64,000 nt of DNA from Arion vulgaris (Eukaryota > Mollusca > Gastropoda > Stylommatophora > Arionidae), in assembly GCA_020796225.1 (NCBI GenBank), contig CM036761.1, positions 32,252,928 through 32,316,927 on the forward strand, in the 5' to 3' direction. The position numbers were made by a program, and so were the translations under genes. Shown piece by piece: positions 21,606 to 31,659 of this stretch. Under the pieces are notes generated by a model that made no database searches, was not told where the DNA came from, and saw nothing but the letters and a program-made list of their open reading frames with translations. How positions within the stretch are numbered: position 1 is the first letter of the stretch; every line of letters starts with the position of its first letter.

Positions 21606-22855
21606 TAACGTGCACATGCAGCTCTATGGGGCGACGTGGCTTAGCTCTTCACTTGTACTCCAAAGGTCGTGCACATGCAGGTCTATGGGGCGACGTGGTT
21701 TAGCTCTTCACTTGAACTCCAAAGGTCGTGCACATGCAGGTCTATGGGGCGACGTGGTTTAGCTCTTCACTTGTACTCCAAAGGTCGTGCACATGCAGGT
21801 CTATGGGGCGACGTGGTTTAGCTCTTCACTTGTACTCCAAAGGTCGTGCACATGCAGGTCTATGGGGCGACGTGGTTTAGCTCTTCACTTGTACTCCAAA
21901 GGTCGTGCACATGCAGGTCTATGGGGCGACGTGGTTTAGCTCTTCACTTGAACTCCAAAGGTCGTGCACATGCAGGTCTATGGGGCGACGTGGTTTAGCT
22001 CTTCACTTGTACTCCAAAGGTCGTGCACATGCAGGTCTATGGGGCGACGTGGTTTAGCTCTTCACTTGTACTCCAAAGGTCGTGCACATGCAGGTCTATG
22101 GGGCGACGTGGTTTAGCTCTTCACCTGTACTCCAAAGGTCGTGCACATGCAGGTCTATGGGGCGACGTGGTTTAGCTCTTCACTTGTACTCCAAAGGTCG
22201 TGCACATGCAGGTCTATGGGGCGACGTGGTTTAGCTCTTCACCTGTACTCCAAAGGTCGTGCACATGCAGGTCTATGGGGCGACGTGGTTTAGCTCTTCA
22301 CTTGAACTCCAAAGGTCGTGCACATGCAGGTCTATGGGGCGACGTGGTTTAGCTCTTCACTTGTACTCCAAAGGTCGTGCACATGCAGGTCTATGGGGCG
22401 ACGTGGTTTAGCTCTTCACTTGAACTCCAAAGGTCGTGCACATGCAGGTCTATGGGGCGACGTGGTTTAGCTCTTCACTTGTACTCCAAAGGTCGTGCAC
22501 ATGCAGGTCTATGGGGCGACGTGGTTTAGCTCTTCACTTGTACTCCAAAGGTCGTGCACATGCAGGTCTATGGGGCGACGTGGTTTAGCTCTTCACTTGA
22601 ACTCCAAAGGTCGTGCACATGCAGGTCTATGGGGCGACGTGGTTTAGCTCTTCACTTGTACTCCAAAGGTCGTGCACATGCAGGTCTATGGGGCGACGTG
22701 GTTTAGCTCTTCACTTGTACTCCAAAGGTCGTGCACATGCAGGTCTATGGGGCGACGTGGTTTAGCTCTTCACTTGAACTCCAAAGGTCGTGCACATGCA
22801 GGTCTATGGTGCGACGTGGTTTAGCTCTTCACTTGTACTTCAAAGGTCGTGGGTT
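21606..22855 (+). repeat. 59-bp satellite, 21 units, from a tRNA-like SINE head
   Basis: The unit is ggtcgtgcacatgcaggtct followed by atggggcgacgtggtttagc and tcttcacttgtactccaaa. The first full ggtcgt is at 21665 and the last at 22845, exactly 20 × 59 bp. Units are almost identical, differing at ttgtactc/ttgaactc and cacttg/cacctg. The last unit changes from cgtgcacatg to cgtgggttcgga and runs straight into the SINE-S body. The unit therefore corresponds to the A-box half of the SINE-S head without its B box. Confidence 0.95.
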
Positions 22856-23044
22856 CGGATTAGGTCAAAGCTGTTCTGTTCAGAAGTGAATATTTTGTCT
22901 TAGAATTGTTGTTGTAGCTACGTAGTTCGCGTTTTTGCGATACTCTCTACAGATGGCGTGCCATTTCTACAGAAAGGGACCGGTCCATATGGGGTAATAC
23001 CAAGAGCAATGAAGTCAATCCTTCTGCCGTAGACCTCTTTATCA
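22845..23044 (+). mobile_element. SINE-S body after the 59-bp array
   Basis: It starts with the B-box-like gggttcggatt, then acgtagttcgcgtttttgcg, gatggcgtgccatttctaca, and gaagtcaatccttctgccgt. Other copies are at 33005-33240 (+), 40105-40362 (-) and 42065-42190 (-). Confidence 0.85.
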
Positions 23045-23130
23045 CAGTCTTGACAAGACTCGTAAGAGGAGACTGTGCTAAGGCTCAAGGGAAACTACCT
23101 AGTAAATAAAAAGCGTCAAAGACATCGAAT
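23045..23130 (+). mobile_element. SINE-A, 5' part, split by a LINE
   Basis: From cttgacaagactcgtaagag to agtaaataaaaagcgtcaaa, then the duplicated target gacatcgaat at 23121-23130. The rest of the same SINE is at 23501-23630. Confidence 0.85.
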
Positions 23131-23500
23131 CAGTTATCAGTTATATGAGGACTATCTTCATAGTACTCCGGACATGTCCATAGGTGCTCCGATCTCCGTC
23201 TCAGCAACTCCAGCAGCGTCCAGCGACCCAACACGCCAGTTCGATGTTGATTAACCAATCTCTTTGCATATTTAGTATGTCGTTCTTTTCGGGCTGCACC
23301 AATATTGACACCCATCGCTTTAAATTTGGTCAGCGAGTGGGTTTCACAGCCCTGAAGCTCCTCTGTTCGGAAAGACTCTCTGAATGCGTGAAGAATGTCA
23401 TTTCGATCCATGGCAGCTCCCTCTGATATTGTAAGGTTAGGGTTAGCCAATCTATCAGCTCGTTCATTACCCCTAACTCTGCATGCCAAATTTTTGCAAC
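23131..23500 (-). mobile_element. RNase H-bearing LINE 3' end inserted in SINE-A
   Basis: The minus strand is open and encodes the end of an RNase H domain and the C-terminus: CRVRGNERADRLANPNLTIS, MDRNDILHAF, RKERHTKYAKRLVNQHRTG, then RSEHLWTCPE and PHITDN. The GNERADRLA motif is a hallmark of LINE-type RNase H (I/Nimb/Ingi-like groups). The 3' tail is ataactgataactg. The 10-bp duplication gacatcgaat flanks it (23121-23130 and 23501-23510). It is 5'-truncated. Confidence 0.92.
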
Positions 23501-23630
23501 GACATCGAATGTGCTTGCCTACTTGTAGCCGCTCAATTTGCAGAACGTACAACCGCTCTTAGACTCAGATCGCATGCAAATCAAAAAACGTGATTAATAA
23601 GTGGTCAATGTGTATCGTTCGAAGAAAAAG
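23501..23630 (+). mobile_element. SINE-A, 3' part, after the LINE
   Basis: It continues the copy from 23045 with gtgcttgcctacttgtagcc and cgctcttagactcagatcgc and ends cgttcgaagaaaaag. Confidence 0.85.
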
Positions 23631-23674
23631 TCGCTGGTGCACCATTTGTCTAGTATTAGTTGTTATACGTCTTC

Positions 23675-24037
23675 GTCTCTCTCTCTCGCGATCACCTAAA
23701 AGACCGATGTACCAGATCTTTCCTTAAATTCATTCATGTGGAAATATGATTCATACAACCTTAGCATGGGTGGGCTTCGTCACATCTTCAGCGCCATTTG
23801 GAGCTCTGGTGATTATCCTTCGGCGATGTGTCCGGATTCAACCAGCGTTTACTGGGTTCGCTCTACGTTGGCCTTTGGCTGTCCCCAGCCGTCCTGCAAG
23901 GCAGCAGATTGGCTTCTACACATTTAGGACACGTGCATCAGATTTCAGCTAAACCTCCTAAGTCGCCACCTACGACATGCGTGGCAGGTAACAGTGGTTC
24001 TATTCTTTACACCCAAATTTGGGCCACGGTAACCACA
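23675..24037 (-). mobile_element. SINE-C copy, (GA)n-tailed
   Basis: It has the same arrangement as 18106-18455: (ct)n then cgcgatcacct, a gaccgatgtaccagatcttt block, the core (acgacatgcgtggcaggtaa), and the head ggccacggtaaccacac. Confidence 0.85.
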
Positions 24038-24550
24038 CGTGTTTGTCTTATTTCTTTTAAAATATTAAATATAGTGTAGTTGTATAGTATAATTTTCTTT
24101 GTTTCTCGAGAGTATTGTAGTGTCTCTGCTTCTTGTTCATTAAGGCGGGAGACCCACCCAGGTTTCATCAAAAATGGATATTCTCAAATTATAAACAAAA
24201 ATTGTACTTTTAATGTTTATCAGTCTTTCTAGTTTGATATTCTTTTTGAATTATGTGTTTATCTTTAATAGTTTATAAGTTATTGGTGTTCAACGAAGGT
24301 GGGTGTGTTCCCAAAAATGACATATTTTTGGTCCCAAAATATACTCTTTAGCTACCCATCAAATTATTCACCAAATAATTATTACTCCCGAAAGAAAACT
24401 TGTACAATGAGCTGTCCCTTTAATCTCGCTTGAATAATCTCCCTTGAATAAGCATCATGGCTGTGAATTAACCTACCAAGATAATTGTGTTTGAAACTGA
24501 AAGTTAATTTGTTGAATTACGTGATTATATTTGAAATATTTGTGATAGTT

Positions 24551-24853
24551 ATGTCTTCCAACAAAAAATTCAATAAACGCTTATTAAAGAAGCGTAGATT
24601 TCATGGAAATCAACATACATCTGAACTAAATCAGTGCCTAGCAATTATCGATAATGTTACGACGTCCATTTCGGAGTCAGAAATTGTTCATAGTTCGACA
24701 ACATTGATGCAGACTGAATGTTTTGATATTGAAATGCAACAAAATGCCACGCCCTTTTCACAATCAGAGCAGAAACTTTTGGACATTAGCAACCTAACAC
24801 ATGATTCTGATGTGGATATGTTAGTGCCATGTTCTGATACAGATGTATTGTAA
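24551..24853 (+). pseudogene. Transposase N-terminal region, Kolobok-like
   Basis: A frame starting MSSNKKFNKRLLKKRRFHGN encodes about 100 residues: a basic N-terminus followed by an acidic, serine-rich stretch, ending SDTDVL and a stop at 24853. The frame is open from an ATG at 24485, but MSSNKK fits N-termini of this transposase type better. It lies inside the TTAA element, upstream of the catalytic fragment. The gap to 25000 is broken by stops and shifts. Confidence 0.6.
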
Positions 24854-24994
24854 ACAATCACCACACTCCCAGTGATAAGGAAGTTAGGAAGGGTACTAGT
24901 TTGCTTGAGGGGCACAGAGTTGTTGACATAGGTCTTCTTAATCAGAACATTGCTCAAAAATTGTATGTGCATTTTGTCAAAGTGCTGTAGAGTT

Positions 24995-25544
24995 AATTGA
25001 AGTAAAGAAGAAAGGACTTGGCAGTGACTTTCTATTTCATTGTAAAAATATAAACTGCAATGAACATAAACCTTTCCCTTCAAGTAGTCAGCTCTCTGTA
25101 GGAAATGCAAAGATAAATCTTATCAATAGACGAGCAGCTTTTGCAATGCGCTGCATTTGCTGCAGTCACACCGACTTGCAAACTTTATGTGGCGTAATGG
25201 ATTTACCACCACCAGTAGGACACAGTAGCAAAGATATTATATTGAAAGGATTGGAGAATGCTGCTACTAGAGCACAAATTATTAGTATGAGAAATGCTTC
25301 TGTTCAAGAGTTTGAAAGCGCAGAAGGGGGCGACAACATGTTCCGCAACATCGATGTATCGTGTGATGGTACCTGGATGACTAGAGGCCATACATCTAAT
25401 GTTGGTTCCACAACTGTTATTGGTCTGCAAACTGGAAAGGTACTCGATACTCATACAAAGAGTAAAATTTGCAAATCATGTCAGTACTGGAAGAAACAAG
25501 ACCAAAACACAGACGGATATTCAACCTGGACATTTTATGAATAA
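24995..25544 (+). pseudogene. Transposase domain with first catalytic motif, truncated
   Basis: The frame from about 25000 gives HCKNINCNEHKPFP, INRRAAFAMRCICCSHTDL, CGVMDLPPPVG, and then the conserved VSCDGTWMTRGHTSNVGSTT and TGKVLDTHTKSKICKSC. 'DGTW..RGH.S..G', 'TGKVLD' and 'CK.C..W' match the Mutator-like/Kolobok transposase domain (Pfam family named Mutator, from memory). The frame stops at 25544 after the first acidic motif. The remaining catalytic region is absent, so it cannot be active. Confidence 0.85.
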
Positions 25545-25590
25545 ATTTTGTGCTGAAAAGACATTCTCCCATTAAAAATCCCAAATACAG

Positions 25591-25725
25591 ATGAAAGTTG
25601 CTTCTTTTGAAGCAAGAAGAGCTAGGAGACGAAGGCGCCTTGTCGTGAATGAAGAACAGACAGAAAAAAGAGGATCAGCCATATCTTCCTGGGGGATATT
25701 GAGCTCTCATCAGGTAGGGATTTAA
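25591..25725 (+). pseudogene. Transposase C-terminal remnant
   Basis: A short frame MKVASFEARRARRRRRLVVN ending about 25725 resembles the basic C-terminus of the same transposase type. It sits right after the truncated domain, as expected if an internal deletion joined N- and C-terminal pieces. Confidence 0.5.
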
Positions 25726-25849
25726 CATTTTTTTAAACAAAAACTTTCACGAAAATCAGGCATGTGACTCATCGTGTCGGTGATATTTGCTACAATTTTA
25801 AAGCTAGAGTTATCAAATTTGAAATACATATAGCCAATACTATCCTTTA

Positions 25850-25998
25850 TAGCGTGAACCTCCACTTTTTTCTAAGTGGTATATAAACAGAGATATTGCT
25901 GTTCTAAGTTGAAAATGTTTGCTATTTAGAAGGATCATATTTCAAGTGTCATATTTACAAAACCGATTATGTTATATAATTTTTGGAGGTTCACGCTA
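25850..25998. mobile_element. Small palindromic MITE inside the Kolobok element
   Basis: The ends tagcgtgaacctcca and tggaggttcacgcta are perfect inverse repeats of 15 bp, each flanked by TA. The 149-bp insert has no coding capacity. Confidence 0.65.
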
Positions 25999-26310
25999 TA
26001 ATTATAGGTGTTATGTACATCATATGCTGGTTTGGTATTCTTAGCACTTCTTATGTTAGTGAAATCCTCCGCACGATGCAAGGGGGGGTTTTGCTTTAAA
26101 TTATTTTTCATAACTTCATGATAATATTTTTTAAAAAATCACTAATTTAAATGTGCAAATTAAACTGTGTTTATCACCAAGAACATTATCTTATACAACA
26201 TGTGGCCAAATCTTATGACAACATGTTTGTTAGTTTTTTTTTCTGTGAATTTTTAAAGCGGAAACCTCATGTTCTGGGCGGGTCTCCCGCCTTAATGTCG
26301 TGGTGATTGC

Positions 26311-27343
26311 TATATACATCACGGCGAACCAACACCGCTCTTTTAGTAGTTTGACTACTTTTTCAGCGCAGTCCGCGACGGAACACAAGTCAGCCATTGT
26401 GTTTTTTTGATCGAATCGATGAAACAGCGTATAAACAATTGCTTCATATGAAATATGTGTCATTCATATAGTAAAACCGATTGTTCTACGTGTAACTGTA
26501 ACATATTCTACAGATCTGGAAAATTCTATGATTATATGTTAAGTAGAAGCTATTTTGAACGAAATTTGTTTCGATGGTCACTACCATTATTTTGGAACCT
26601 TGAAAATTTCGATTGGGTACTACCCATAAACATCGTATTTACGTGAAACGGCATTATTAACTTCTCTTTACTCATAAATTTTCATTACTAGAAACATTTT
26701 CTCTCTTCTAAGGACAACTTTACGTCTGCAACTCGTCAATAACCTACCAGACTTACCATTTCTCTGTGCTACGAAGCCGGTTTGCTTTTGACGTCCATAA
26801 CAACCGCTGCAGTTTGCGATCTTCTCGTGAATTCTTTTCGTCATTTTACTTGTGTCAACGATATCCAGCAATGCTAAATACAAATTTTAAATTTTCTTTT
26901 TATATTTCAAACATTATGTATGCCTTTCAGTTGACTTTGGTATCGAGTATCAACCGTAATATTAAATATCCCACACTAGATCTAGCTGTCCAAAGTGAAC
27001 CATTCGTCAGCGATAGACAGCAATTATGATTGGACCGATCTTTATCGTACACTATTCAGATTTACTTGAGAAGTCTCATATTATTGTACTGTGATTTCAG
27101 AATTAAAATAACTAGTGAATCATTTCAGTATTCTGTTAATTGTCTTTCTTAATTATAGGCATTTCATGTTTAAAAGTTGTGCCATTTAAATTGCACTCAT
27201 TGCTTAGCTGCAATGAAGCTTTGTGACAAAATATAGTCTAGTAGCAATTTCAAATGTAACTATTGCAAGATCATCTACATTTTCTTTTTATGTAAACTTC
27301 TTCTGTGACTTTTAATTTGTTAGTGGTTGAACTAAATGTGATC
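26311..27343 (+). repeat. Left arm of a long inverted repeat
   Basis: About 1.03 kb that recurs in reverse orientation at 28087-29143, with only a few per cent difference by eye. Small frames here (26455-26646, 26668-26883, 26766-27029) have mirror copies in the other arm. They are therefore duplicated sequence, not separate genes. Confidence 0.95.
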
Positions 27344-28086
27344 ATTTATATTTACTCAACATATATAAATGATTTACCAAATAAGTATCCAGCATGTTTG
27401 TATGTGAGATGTGCATACATAAGTAAATATATAAAACCCACACTATTCAAAGAGTCACTCAGAACAGCACAACATATTGCAGATAAATCAAGAAATATAT
27501 GAATACAAAAATTAACCTCTGATGCTAGAGTGAATAATTTACCAATATGCTTTTATTATTTTCTAAATTGTTTTGGTTGTGTGGAACATATAATGAGCAC
27601 TAGATCAACAGTTTCAATAAATAATATTCATTATGATCTCCCCATGCCTGGCTTCAACCTTGCAATAACATTAAATATATTTATTACTTTATTTTAAAAA
27701 CTGGAGATAGAGGTTGTGTGAATAATTTACTCAGAAAGTGTTAAAGCTTGATCATCATTGCAAGACTAAGGTCAATGCATGGGGAAATTAGAAAGGATAT
27801 TATTCAATGAAATTGTTGATCTAGTAGTCAATACATTTTTAAAACAATCAAGAAAGGTTTTGACAATAATGAAAACACACTGGTAAATCATTTACCTGTA
27901 CTTCAACTATATAGAAATTAGGATTTATACAAAGATCTGATTTGCTGAATCATTGTGATTACTGTACCTTTGATTAATCAATTTTACTCAAAGCTCAGGT
28001 CCTACACAAAACTTTCAATGACATAAAATGTGCTTGTTCAATGTATGTTCATATAGAAGACATGATGCAGTATTTCATTACTAATT
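27344..28086. other. Spacer of the long inverted repeat
   Basis: AT-rich 743-bp loop between the two arms. No coding signal or repeat match. Confidence 0.8.
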
Positions 28087-29143
28087 ATCACATTTAGTTC
28101 AACCACTAACAAATTAAAAGTCACAGAAGAAGTTTACATAAAAAGAAAATGTAGATGATCTTGCAATAGTTACATTTGAAATTGCTACTAGACTATATTT
28201 TGTCACAAAGCTTCATTGCAGCTAAGCAATGAGTGCAATTTAAATGGCACAACTTTTAAACATGAAATGCCTATAATTAAGAAAGACAATTAAAAGGATA
28301 CTGAAATGATTCACTAGTTATTTTAATTCTGAAATCACAGTACAATAATATGAGACTTCTCAAGTAAATCTGAATAGTGTACGATAAAGATCGGTCCAAT
28401 CATTATTGCCGTCTATCGCTGACGAATGGTTCACTTTGGACAGCTAGATCTAGTGTGGGATATTTAATATTACGGTTGATACTCGATACCAAAGTCAACT
28501 GAAAGGCATAAATAATGTTTGAAATATTAAAAGAAAATTTAAAATTTGTATTTAGCATTGCTGGATATCGTTGACACAAGTAAAATGACGAAAAGAATTC
28601 ACGAGAAGATCGCAAACTGCAGCGGTTGTTATGGACGTCAAAAGCAAACCGGCTTCGTAGCACAGAGAAATGGTAAGTCTGGTAGGTTATTGACGAGTTG
28701 CAGACGTAAAGTTGCCATTAGAAGAGAAAAATGTTTCTAGTAATGAAAATTTATGAGTAAAGAGAAGTTAATAATGCCGTTTCACGTAAATACGATGTTT
28801 ATGGGTAGTAACCAAGCGAAATTTTCAAGGTTCCAAAATAATGGTAGTGACCATCGAAAAAAATGTCGTTCAAAATAGCTTCTACTTAACATATAATCAT
28901 AGAATTTTCCAGATCTGTAGAATATGTTACAGTTACACGTAGAACAATCGGTTTTACTATATGAATGACACATATTTCATATGAAGCAATTGTTTACACG
29001 CTGTTTCATCGATTCGATCGAAAAACACAATGGCTGACTTGTGTTAAATTTATTTACCGTCACGGACTGCGCTGAAAAAGTAGTGCAAATTACTAAAAGA
29101 GCGGTATCTCAATGCAAATATGACGCCGTGACATGTATATTTC
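28087..29143 (-). repeat. Right arm of a long inverted repeat
   Basis: Reverse complement of 26311-27343. Differences include a 15-base insertion near 29043-29060 (taaatttatttaccg). The outer ends of both arms share tatacat..tcacggcg. Confidence 0.95.
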
Positions 29144-29172
29144 CATTTCTCTATTGACTGTCGCTGTTACTA

Positions 29173-30111
29173 TAGTTCTTTCCAACATTCGGGTACACAC
29201 TAAGGTTTAATTTGTACAAAATCTACCGGATGGATAACAGTAATTTTTTTTTTTCAGGCAGTCTTAAATACCGCACGACCTTACCAATTCATGTTTAACT
29301 AATTGGTTGATGCAAAAACGTTTTTTGTTATATAATTTTGCATAAACACAACAAAACGATAATCACAGTTTAGAATTTACAGTAATACACAAAATTGTGG
29401 CAATGTTTGCAAAGGCGTACTCCTAGAATATATTATAAAAATCAATGTGACATAGTGAACAAATGATACCTTCCACTTCTATCAATGAAAATAGATGTGT
29501 GCATACGCCAATGTCAGTCGTTTGGGATCATTGTGAACTGATTAATTTCACGAGATTCCCGATTTTCACTTGCGCTGAATTGCATGTGGAGCACCCAAAT
29601 GTAAAATTATAGAAAAACTTGACAATCGGACTGCTAAACTTCTATATGTGTACCAAATCAACATCAATGTTACTTAGTAATAAAAATATGAAAATGTTAC
29701 AGCACTAAAGGTTTGGGGGTGGCGTCTGTGACTTAGGGGATAGTGACCCGGTTAGGGGATAGTGACCGGGACGTTCTGAGTTCAAACACGCTGCGGACAA
29801 TTTGGTGGCAAATTGTTTCGCGTGGATTTTACAAAGGACGTTGACACCACCAGTTCAGATTGCAATGGCAAACTACTGAACGTAATAATGCCTAGAAAAA
29901 TCACAAACGGCGTTAAAAAGCTAGCGTTGATTCGCAAAGTCATGTAAAGGATATGCAATTAACTTTTTTTTTCAAGTTTTGGGTGGTCAAAAATACTTTA
30001 GGAAGGTTGCCACTGTTATCAATATAAAAATGTAAAAATCAATAATTTATGTCAAGTGGACGATTTTTGTACCGGTCGGTAAAGATGTTCACGAATTTTG
30101 CAACTAGCTAT
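29173..30111 (-). mobile_element. MITE M1 copy, carrying a SINE-T
   Basis: Inverted relative to 18755-19441. The left end tagttctttccaacattcgg and the right end (inverse of tagctagttgcaaaattcgt) are M1 ends, more diverged. Shared internal words include tatataattttgcataa and tggttgatgcaaaaacg. A SINE-T at 29718-29930 lengthens it. Confidence 0.8.
29718..29930 (+). mobile_element. SINE-T copy inside M1
   Basis: Head ggtggcgtctgtgacttagg, a local duplication ggggatagtgaccggg, B-box-like tgagttcaaac, and body gcaatggcaaactactgaac. Confidence 0.8.
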
Positions 30112-30319
30112 ATCTATCTTATATCTAGAAATACACTTTCCTAGTCTAAATTTGTTATGCCATTTCTTTTATTGCTTTCGTTTTCATTTTTCCATTGTCA
30201 TGATTTCTGGAGGTCGACATCTAATACGTGACACAATTATTGACCGGCAATATGATCCTGTTTGCATCGGGACATTAATGAGAAATAAAAATGTGAGCAG
30301 TGATATAAATTATGCGATT

Positions 30320-30945
30320 TAAGGTGGGAACTTTTAGAAATATCAGAAGCAGAGTGGGTATAACTTCATGCAAGGAATACATTGGAAGACAACAAATGCA
30401 GTGGTTTGAACATTTCTCCTTCTTCTTCTTCTTTTCAAACGCTCCATATCGACCACTTGTCAACCACTCTGTGTGATTTGTATGTGATCTGAGCCCAAGA
30501 GAGATTGTACGTTGTGCCAGTTATGCGCCTACAAGTAGACCAGCACATCCGATTTCTTCTCTGCTTTTTATTTACTAGGTAGGATCCCAGGGCCTACATC
30601 AGTCGCCTCTTACGACATGCATTGTAGGTTGCAGTGGTGCTATTCTGTTTTTTCTTTTCGGCCCCTGCACCATACGGGCGGTTTGGACATTTAATGAGAA
30701 TGGAAAACAACAAACCATCAATAACAGCATACAATAAAAAGAGATCAGGTTCTAGACTCAAGGAAAAACAAATAAACAGATGGATAGACAATATCAAGAC
30801 CCCACAACATAAACACGGATATAACACAACAAGGACGACTCATTTGGTACTGGAAAGCAAATTAAAGCTCCCACCCCTACGCTTAATGGCAAGAATTGAG
30901 ACCAATTTCATCATCCACCTAGGGATAGAGAATAAGCAATAGACT
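30320..30945 (+). mobile_element. LINE fragment split by SINE-A
   Basis: The left part (30320-30415) reads VGITSCKEYIGRQQMQWFEHF. The right part (from 30680) reads FGHLMRMENN, AYNKKRSGSR, KEKQINRW and TTRTTHLVLESKLKLPPLRL. Joined conceptually they follow the usual LINE order after the RT. The duplication ggtttgaacattt (30403-30415) and ggtttggacattt (30680-30692) shows that SINE-A inserted in it. Confidence 0.85.
30416..30679 (-). mobile_element. SINE-A copy with 13-bp target duplication
   Basis: Tail ctccttcttcttcttcttt at left, then cgctccatatcgaccacttg, core cgcctcttacgacatgcatt, and 5' end ctgcaccatacgggcg. The flanks fix its size at about 264 bp. Confidence 0.9.
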
Positions 30946-31367
30946 TTAAGACAATCAATACCATTTGATTAAATCAATTAAATTTCACATCAATTTTCTT
31001 TGTTACAGCATATTAAAACTGTTTCATAAAAACGACGAACAGTGGTGATGAGCATATTCTTGTTACTGAGCTGATGCATGATTGACATATTTGCAAAGAT
31101 GATGCATGATTGACATGTTTGCAAAGATGATACTATTGAAACGTAAATGCTGGTTTTCTATCACATGTTATCAATCTGTACTAACTATTGCACAGTTTCA
31201 TTCTTGAAGTTTTGGAAGTGAGTATGATTGTTCTTGATGTCTAATTTATAGATGATGTTTCATGTCTCTTCATTGCATTGTACCGTGCGACATCACTTTA
31301 AGTTACTAGAGATAAGGGAAAGATGCTAGAAGTTCCTAGCACACGCACTGGTAAGTAGTTGACGTAC
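30946..31367. other. No recognised feature
   Basis: A short direct repeat (gatgatgcatgattgaca, twice near 31070-31110) is the only structure seen. Confidence 0.4.
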
Positions 31368-31369
31368 TA

Positions 31370-31625
31370 CAGGGTGTTCAACTTAAAAGCAGCCCCAGTG
31401 ATAAATAGAAATTTGCCAGGTACGTATTGCATCTCGTCTATTTATTATTTAAACCGGTTCTGACTAGCTTGTCCTACGTCACATTTGTTCATCGCCCTTC
31501 CCGCACTACAATTACACACCATCACACAACCTTGACCTATATACGTCATAACTGAACCTTCTCATTTCCATACATGTATGCCAGATTAGCTCCATTCACA
31601 GGCTGCTTTTAAGTTGAACACCCTG
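31370..31625. mobile_element. Mariner-like MITE, 256 bp
   Basis: The ends cagggtgttcaacttaaaag plus cagcc and their exact inverse at 31601-31625 are flanked by TA. Perfect 25-bp ends and a TA target fit the Tc1/mariner superfamily. There is no coding capacity. Confidence 0.85.
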
Positions 31626-31659
31626 TATAACAAGAACTGGCATTTAATCGATTTCGGTG

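Larger units (their letters stand above)
24144..26291 (+). mobile_element. Kolobok-like DNA transposon, 2.15 kb, defective
   Basis: Inverted ends ggcgggagacccacccag and, on the other strand, ggcgggagacccgcccag match at 17 of 18 positions. Both are flanked by TTAA (24140-24143 and 26292-26295). TTAA target duplications are typical of Kolobok and piggyBac, and the encoded transposase fragment fits the Kolobok/Mutator-like type. The middle of the transposase is missing, so this is a deletion derivative. Confidence 0.85.

Noticed and set aside
21606..22855. A cluster of tRNA genes
   Set aside because: The 59-bp units have an A-box-like part but no B box and cannot fold as tRNA; only the last unit continues to a B box, and it belongs to a SINE.
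24144..26291. piggyBac element, because of TTAA
   Set aside because: The transposase fragment (CDGTW..RGH) and the ends (ggcggg) do not look like piggyBac; Kolobok fits better.
26455..28973. Paired small frames on both strands as two related genes
   Set aside because: They are mirror images within the long inverted repeat, with no conserved domain.
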